9,660 nt of DNA from CAZPZZ01 sp964591245 (GTDB taxonomy: Bacteria; Acidobacteriota; Vicinamibacteria; Vicinamibacterales; UBA8438), in assembly GCA_964591245.1 (NCBI GenBank), contig CAZPZZ010000154.1, forward strand, positions 1 to 9,660. Direction: 5' to 3'. Both the position numbers and the translations under genes were made by a program. Under the pieces are notes generated by a model. That model was given only the letters and a program-made list of their open reading frames with translations, was not told the origin of the DNA and made no database searches. Of this stretch, positions 7,387 to 9,660 are shown one piece after another. Each line of letters starts with the position of its first letter. The stretch's first letter is position 1.

Positions 7387-7751
7387 CAAGGTGTGGTATT
7401 CCAGATATCGCGATGCATCCGCCAGCCATGCTCGCCGCGGGTCCACACCTCAATAGATTTGCCCTTCTCGGTTGTCTGACCCTCGACCTCCAACTTGAAA
7501 TTGACAATCAGGGTAGCCAGGGTCCCGCCCACAAGGATCTCCTTGATCTCCAGGTCCGCCGAGTTTGCACTATCCGCAAAGTCTCCCCAGAACCCCTCGA
7601 TCGCTTCAAGGCCTTCTACGGGGTCCATGTCGGGCGGCAACAGCACTGCGTCTGAGGTATACACAGCAGCCATTCCAGCTCTGTCCTTGGTGTTAAAAGC
7701 TTGTTGCCAGGTTGCAAGCGCTGCTCGAATCTGCTCGGTATCCGATGGCAT
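7386..7751 (-). CDS. SnoaL-like / DUF4440 (SgcJ/EcaC type) protein
   Basis: This 121-residue protein has the NTF2-like cone fold signature of the SgcJ/EcaC group. It shows IRAALATWQQAFNTKDRAGMAAVYTSDA at the N-terminus, LLPPDMDPVEGLEAIEGFW in the middle, and the closing strand VWTRGEHGWRMHRDIWN. Family members include ketosteroid-isomerase-like enzymes and ligand-binding proteins; the reaction cannot be predicted. There is no signal peptide, so it should be cytoplasmic. An ATG at 7772 is also in frame, but AGGAGG (7758-7763) lies 6 nt upstream of ATG 7751 and would fall inside the coding region of the longer version, so 7751 is the start. It stands alone between the spacer after the E1-like gene and the transglycosylase gene. 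Confidence 0.9.
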   Translation of the reverse strand: MPSDTEQIRAALATWQQAFNTKDRAGMAAVYTSDAVLLPPDMDPVEGLEAIEGFWGDFADSANSADLEIKEILVGGTLATLIVNFKLEVEGQTTEKGKSIEVWTRGEHGWRMHRDIWNTTP

Positions 7752-7757
7752 TCCCGC

Positions 7758-7763
7758 CCTCCT
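7758..7763 (-). promoter_or_regulatory. Shine-Dalgarno setting the SnoaL-like start
   Basis: A perfect AGGAGG sits 6 nt before ATG 7751. It decides between that start and the in-frame ATG at 7772. Confidence 0.8.
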
Positions 7764-7790
7764 CAAATTCATGCCTCGTTGGGCGACAGC

Positions 7791-7919
7791 CTACCCTAAT
7801 GGCCACACGGGGACCAAGAGCTTACGGGTCACGCGGATGCGGTTCCCACTACCCAGCACGACCCGTGCTGACTGGCAGTCGGTAGGCTTGTTTTGCTGAG
7901 AACGAGATTTACGGCTCAC
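7791..7919 (-). other. Unassigned structured spacer with a 42-codon open frame
   Basis: The spacer after the E1-like gene holds an open frame from GTG 7919 to TAG 7791. Its product includes PTDCQSARVVLGSGNRIRV and ends KLLVPVWPLG. It has no Shine-Dalgarno and no ATG, so protein coding is doubtful. The same DNA is rich in dyads: CAGCACG-acc-CGTGCTG at 7854-7870, ACGGGTC 7824-7830 against GACCCGT 7860-7866 (an alternative pairing), and AGCCTACC 7788-7795 against GGTAGGCT 7881-7888 at its edges. It could be a dispersed repeat element or a structured RNA. Confidence 0.35.
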
Positions 7920-7944
7920 GCCCGGACAGCCTGCTCGGGAGCAA

Positions 7945-8796
7945 CTAAAACATGCCAGCGGGTTGAGACTCGTACCCGACTGGTGAGGTTCCTCTGCTAG
8001 GGAAGCTCCCAGTCTCCCTTAGAATTTCCCCCAGCAATGGGGCCAACCCGGGCTCGGCCCGTGATGAACTAGCCTCAGGCGCAGGCGCAACGAAGGGAGT
8101 GGTCCATTGGACATGGGTAAGACGCTCTTGCAAGTCGATCGCGCAGCGTCCGGAAGGAAGCGGTTGGCCCAATGCCAGTTTTCGGAGCGCGACCGCCACC
8201 GTGGCTCCGCCGAGCACCACATCGGAGGCCAGTTGAAGCCAGGTGGCGATGGTGCGCTCAATCTCAAGCAACGATGCACCAAGGCGGGGCGAGATGGTCT
8301 CGACTCCGACGAACTTCAGAATATGCTTGAACTTCTCCCCGCTGGAGAGAGCTGCCCGGGAGTCACTGCTGACTCCCGGCATCAGAGGTCGATCCGGCTC
8401 CTGGTCAAAGCGTTCAACGTCAAGGACACCTCGGTCACTGGTCTCCATCACCACCGGGACCCTCAAGGCCCGAGCTTGCTCGCGCAGCAAAAGCTTCACA
8501 TCAACACTGTCACACTCCTCGACTAGCACATCCAGCGAAGGCTCAGCACAGAAAAATTCTTCGATGTTCTCGCGCTGGATGCCATCGCTGAACAAGGAAA
8601 CCTCCATCCATGGATCGAGCTCCGCGATCTGGCGGGCCGCCAAAACCGTTTTGGGCAATCCGAGCTCATGGCAGCCCGCACGCAGACGGTTCATGTTGGT
8701 CAGCTCGAGGTCGTCGAAGTCCGCGAGCTTGAAATGGCCTCCGACACCCTCCATGGCAAGAGTCAGGGCAACCGCATCACCCACCGAGAGCCCCAC
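7945..8796 (-). CDS. ThiF-fold adenylation domain of the E1-like protein, after the TAG
   Basis: The domain carries the glycine-rich nucleotide loop GIVGLSVGDAVALTL, the acidic turn LADFDDLELTNMNRLR with the conserved Asn and Arg, a Lys in GLPKTVLAARQIAELDP, and VEECDSVDVKLLLREQAR with the metal-binding Asp, followed by PVVMETSDRG. All catalytic positions of the ThiF/MoeB fold therefore look intact, whereas the zinc CxxC pairs of MoeB are absent. The only early start codon of the separate reading (GTG 8796) is the Val inside the glycine loop and would remove the first strand, so independent translation would probably give a defective protein. In frame, homology continues upstream to 8844. Confidence 0.7.
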   Translation of the reverse strand: MGLSVGDAVALTLAMEGVGGHFKLADFDDLELTNMNRLRAGCHELGLPKTVLAARQIAELDPWMEVSLFSDGIQRENIEEFFCAEPSLDVLVEECDSVDVKLLLREQARALRVPVVMETSDRGVLDVERFDQEPDRPLMPGVSSDSRAALSSGEKFKHILKFVGVETISPRLGASLLEIERTIATWLQLASDVVLGGATVAVALRKLALGQPLPSGRCAIDLQERLTHVQWTTPFVAPAPEASSSRAEPGLAPLLGEILRETGSFPSRGTSPVGYESQPAGMF

Positions 8797-8844
8797 GATT
8801 CCGATGGTGAAGCTCCTGAGACGTTGCTGTTCCTCCCTCGTGAT

Positions 8845-9192
8845 CTAGTTGCGATTCCGATCGAGGCGGAGTTCCCGGAAAGCCTCAGGATCAAGCACGT
8901 GGACCAGCTGTCCAGACCACGGGTAGAAAATCCAACGTCCGATGTGTCCCGAAGACCTCCCATCCAGATGCTCCTGAACCAGGGATTCGAGCACTGGCTG
9001 ACGCTTCGCCGGAGGTAGGGATCGCACGTCGGGATGGCGGGTCTCAGCCAAGGCCAGGAGCTGATCAGAGAGGGTGTCTTGAACAGCCCAGACCTCGCCG
9101 CTGGAGTGGAGACTGGACAGTCTCCTCCGAGCTTCCGGCAGTGATGGGTCGAAGACGACGGCCTTCCATGCAGACTCATCTCTCCCGTGCAT
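8845..9192 (-). CDS. N-terminal part of the E1-like protein
   Basis: These 115 residues lie before the internal TAG. They contain KAVVFDPSLPEARRRLSSL, QDTLSDQLLALAETRHPD and, near the end, GRWIFYPWSGQLVHVL and ELRLDRNRN. This module precedes the adenylation domain in Rv1355c-type proteins and has no known activity of its own. No Shine-Dalgarno precedes the ATG. Instead TATAGA (9203-9198) lies so close that transcription could begin at or next to the A of the ATG, giving a leaderless message. Confidence 0.7.
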   Translation of the reverse strand: MHGRDESAWKAVVFDPSLPEARRRLSSLHSSGEVWAVQDTLSDQLLALAETRHPDVRSLPPAKRQPVLESLVQEHLDGRSSGHIGRWIFYPWSGQLVHVLDPEAFRELRLDRNRN

Positions 9193-9196
9193 CGGG

Positions 9197-9226
9197 ATCT
9201 ATACTACAGGGGCAGCCGGGGCACAT
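9197..9226 (-). promoter_or_regulatory. Candidate -10 element for a leaderless start
   Basis: TAGTATAGAT (9206-9197, minus strand) contains TATAGA, which would put the transcription start within a base or two of ATG 9192. The -35 region 17 nt further up (ATGTGC, 9226-9221) is poor. Confidence 0.3.
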
Positions 9227-9288
9227 CCGTTCGCCGTGGACAGCAACCCCCTCAAAAATGGTGTGGTCGGTCCTTGTCCCCGGTTTCC

Positions 9289-9338
9289 CCTGACTGGGGA
9301 TCAAGGGGTCGGTGGTTCGAATCCCGTCATCCCGACCA
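9289..9338 (+). tRNA. tRNA-Pro(GGG) 3' fragment, possible attachment-site scar
   Basis: The 50 bases fit tRNA positions 27-76 exactly: anticodon stem CCTGA / TCAAG (9289-9293 and 9301-9305, one C-A mismatch), loop CTGGGGA with anticodon GGG (9296-9298), a 5-nt variable loop GGGTC, T arm GGTGG-TTCGAAT-CCCGT, acceptor strand CATCCCG, discriminator A and encoded CCA. The T stem keeps only two normal pairs and one G-T. No acceptor 5' strand (expected CGGGATG) or D arm lies at the right distance upstream. It is therefore not a working tRNA. The 3' half of a tRNA gene is the usual piece duplicated when an integrase-driven element inserts. Confidence 0.7.
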
Positions 9339-9660
9339 ATCTGTGGTACTCTTCAGACGTCGCAAATAGACAAGAGATGTTCGTGTGGGNNNNNNNNNNC
9401 GACGGTGAACCGCTCAGTGTGGTGCGGTAGCCTACGCCAACATGGCTGCCGATTTCATCCCTCTTTTAACGGCTGTGATGATTTTGGGTCTTGACGAAAC
9501 AACGCAGCCACGTTACAAAGTGACCATCACTTTGATCCTAGGACCCCGAGTGCCGAAAAATGTCCAGATCGGGCGCAAGAACGGCATGACGCGGTCCGTT
9601 GGGGCCGATTGGGGTCCACAGATTCTTCGGAAGAGTCAGAAATCGTAGTAGCGCGTGCGA
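9339..9660. other. Right end with no recognisable gene
   Basis: Before the N run there are about 50 bases without any signal. After it, 261 bases of lower GC content than the rest of the window hold a 68-codon plus-strand frame (9442-9648) without a ribosome site or a recognisable family. Nothing on the minus strand resembles a protein. Confidence 0.5.
9390..9399. other. Assembly gap (10 N)
   Basis: Ten unknown bases in a row are a usual placeholder for a scaffold joint of unknown length. The sequence to the right may not be truly adjacent. Confidence 0.95.

Larger units (their letters stand above)
7945..9192 (-). pseudogene. E1-like (ThiF-fold) adenylyltransferase gene split by an in-frame TAG
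   Basis: One continuous frame runs from ATG 9192 to TAG 7945, interrupted only by a TAG at 8847-8845. Reading through gives about 415 residues that match, without any gap, the ThiF-family proteins of the Rv1355c (MoeY) type. These have an N-terminal module of about 115 residues ending in a WIFYPWSG...VHVL and L-DRNR segment, then ITREEQ, then the Rossmann fold. By memory of that family the residue at the TAG is usually lysine, and AAG to TAG is one base change. Either the gene is inactivated, or the base is an assembly error, or the stop is read through. Other genes here (DUF1592 and this one) end in TAG, so general amber reassignment is unlikely. Long family members carry a C-terminal nitroreductase domain that is absent here; the frame ends in a serine- and proline-rich tail. 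Confidence 0.75.

Noticed and set aside
8794..8796. GTG 8796 as the true start of a separate ThiF gene
   Set aside because: It encodes the Val of the GIVGLSVG nucleotide loop. Homology continues upstream in the same frame to the TAG, and no ribosome site is placed to use it.
7945..9192. Genome-wide reassignment of TAG to an amino acid
   Set aside because: The DUF1592 gene and the E1-like gene itself end in TAG at the expected family length, so TAG works as a stop here.
9193..9338. Complete or intron-containing tRNA using CGGGAT at 9193-9198 as the acceptor 5' strand
   Set aside because: Six bases do pair with ATCCCG, but the spacing is 146 nt and no D arm follows. The match is probably chance.
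9264..9338. Long hairpin TGGTCGG (9264-9270) with CCGACCA (9332-9338), and CCTTG-T-CCCC (9272-9281) with GGGG-AT-CAAGG (9296-9306)
   Set aside because: The pairings exist, but one arm is explained by the tRNA-Pro fragment and pairing of the CCA end is not functional. Without conservation it stays a coincidence.
9442..9648. 68-codon plus-strand frame at the right end
   Set aside because: It has no Shine-Dalgarno, no recognisable family and no neighbour to support it, and it adjoins a scaffold gap.
1..9660. CRISPR array, insertion sequence or phage module
   Set aside because: No regularly spaced direct repeats, no transposase or integrase coding region and no phage structural gene could be found in the window.

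Overview
The window is GC-rich bacterial DNA whose recognisable genes all lie on the minus strand. The paired DUF1592/DUF1552 proteins next to a secreted ankyrin protein, together with the base composition, suggest a soil-type Acidobacteriota (Vicinamibacteria-like) or a related myxobacterial or planctomycete-like lineage. This placement rests on gene content alone. A run of 10 N at 9390-9399 marks a scaffold joint in a draft or metagenome assembly.

Layout from right to left, which is the direction of transcription. At 9289-9338 (+) lies the 3' half of a tRNA-Pro(GGG) gene, from the anticodon stem to an encoded CCA. Its 5' half is missing and its T stem is eroded, as expected of an old attachment-site scar. 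At 9192-7945 (-) is an E1-like (ThiF-fold) adenylyltransferase of the Rv1355c/MoeY type. It is split by an in-frame TAG exactly where an AAG lysine codon is expected and lacks the C-terminal nitroreductase domain known from the long members. Next come a structured spacer holding a 42-codon open frame, a SnoaL/DUF4440-like protein (7751-7386), and a possible 22-residue peptide coupled to it by a TGATG overlap. A two-gene unit follows: an exported lytic transglycosylase with a degenerate Sel1-like segment (7244-6489), overlapping by one base a small two-helix DUF350 membrane protein (6489-6265).

After a 525-bp gene-free stretch with dyads and a repeated TCTGTCAA box comes a tight three-gene operon. 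It encodes a secreted ankyrin-repeat protein (5739-4249), a DUF1587/1595/1592/1588/1585 protein with two c-type heme sites (4241-1719), and a Tat-exported DUF1552 (HXXSHH) protein (1691-378). The operon closes with a good intrinsic terminator at 327-350. A truncated HNH endonuclease remnant (268-92) lies beyond it.

The most interesting candidate system is the ankyrin / diheme DUF1592 / DUF1552 operon. All three products carry export signals, so they probably act together outside the cytoplasmic membrane, with the DUF1592 protein as redox partner and the ankyrin protein as a secreted scaffold. No substrate can be read from the sequence. The amber-split E1-like gene and the adjoining tRNA-Pro fragment are the two most checkable oddities.
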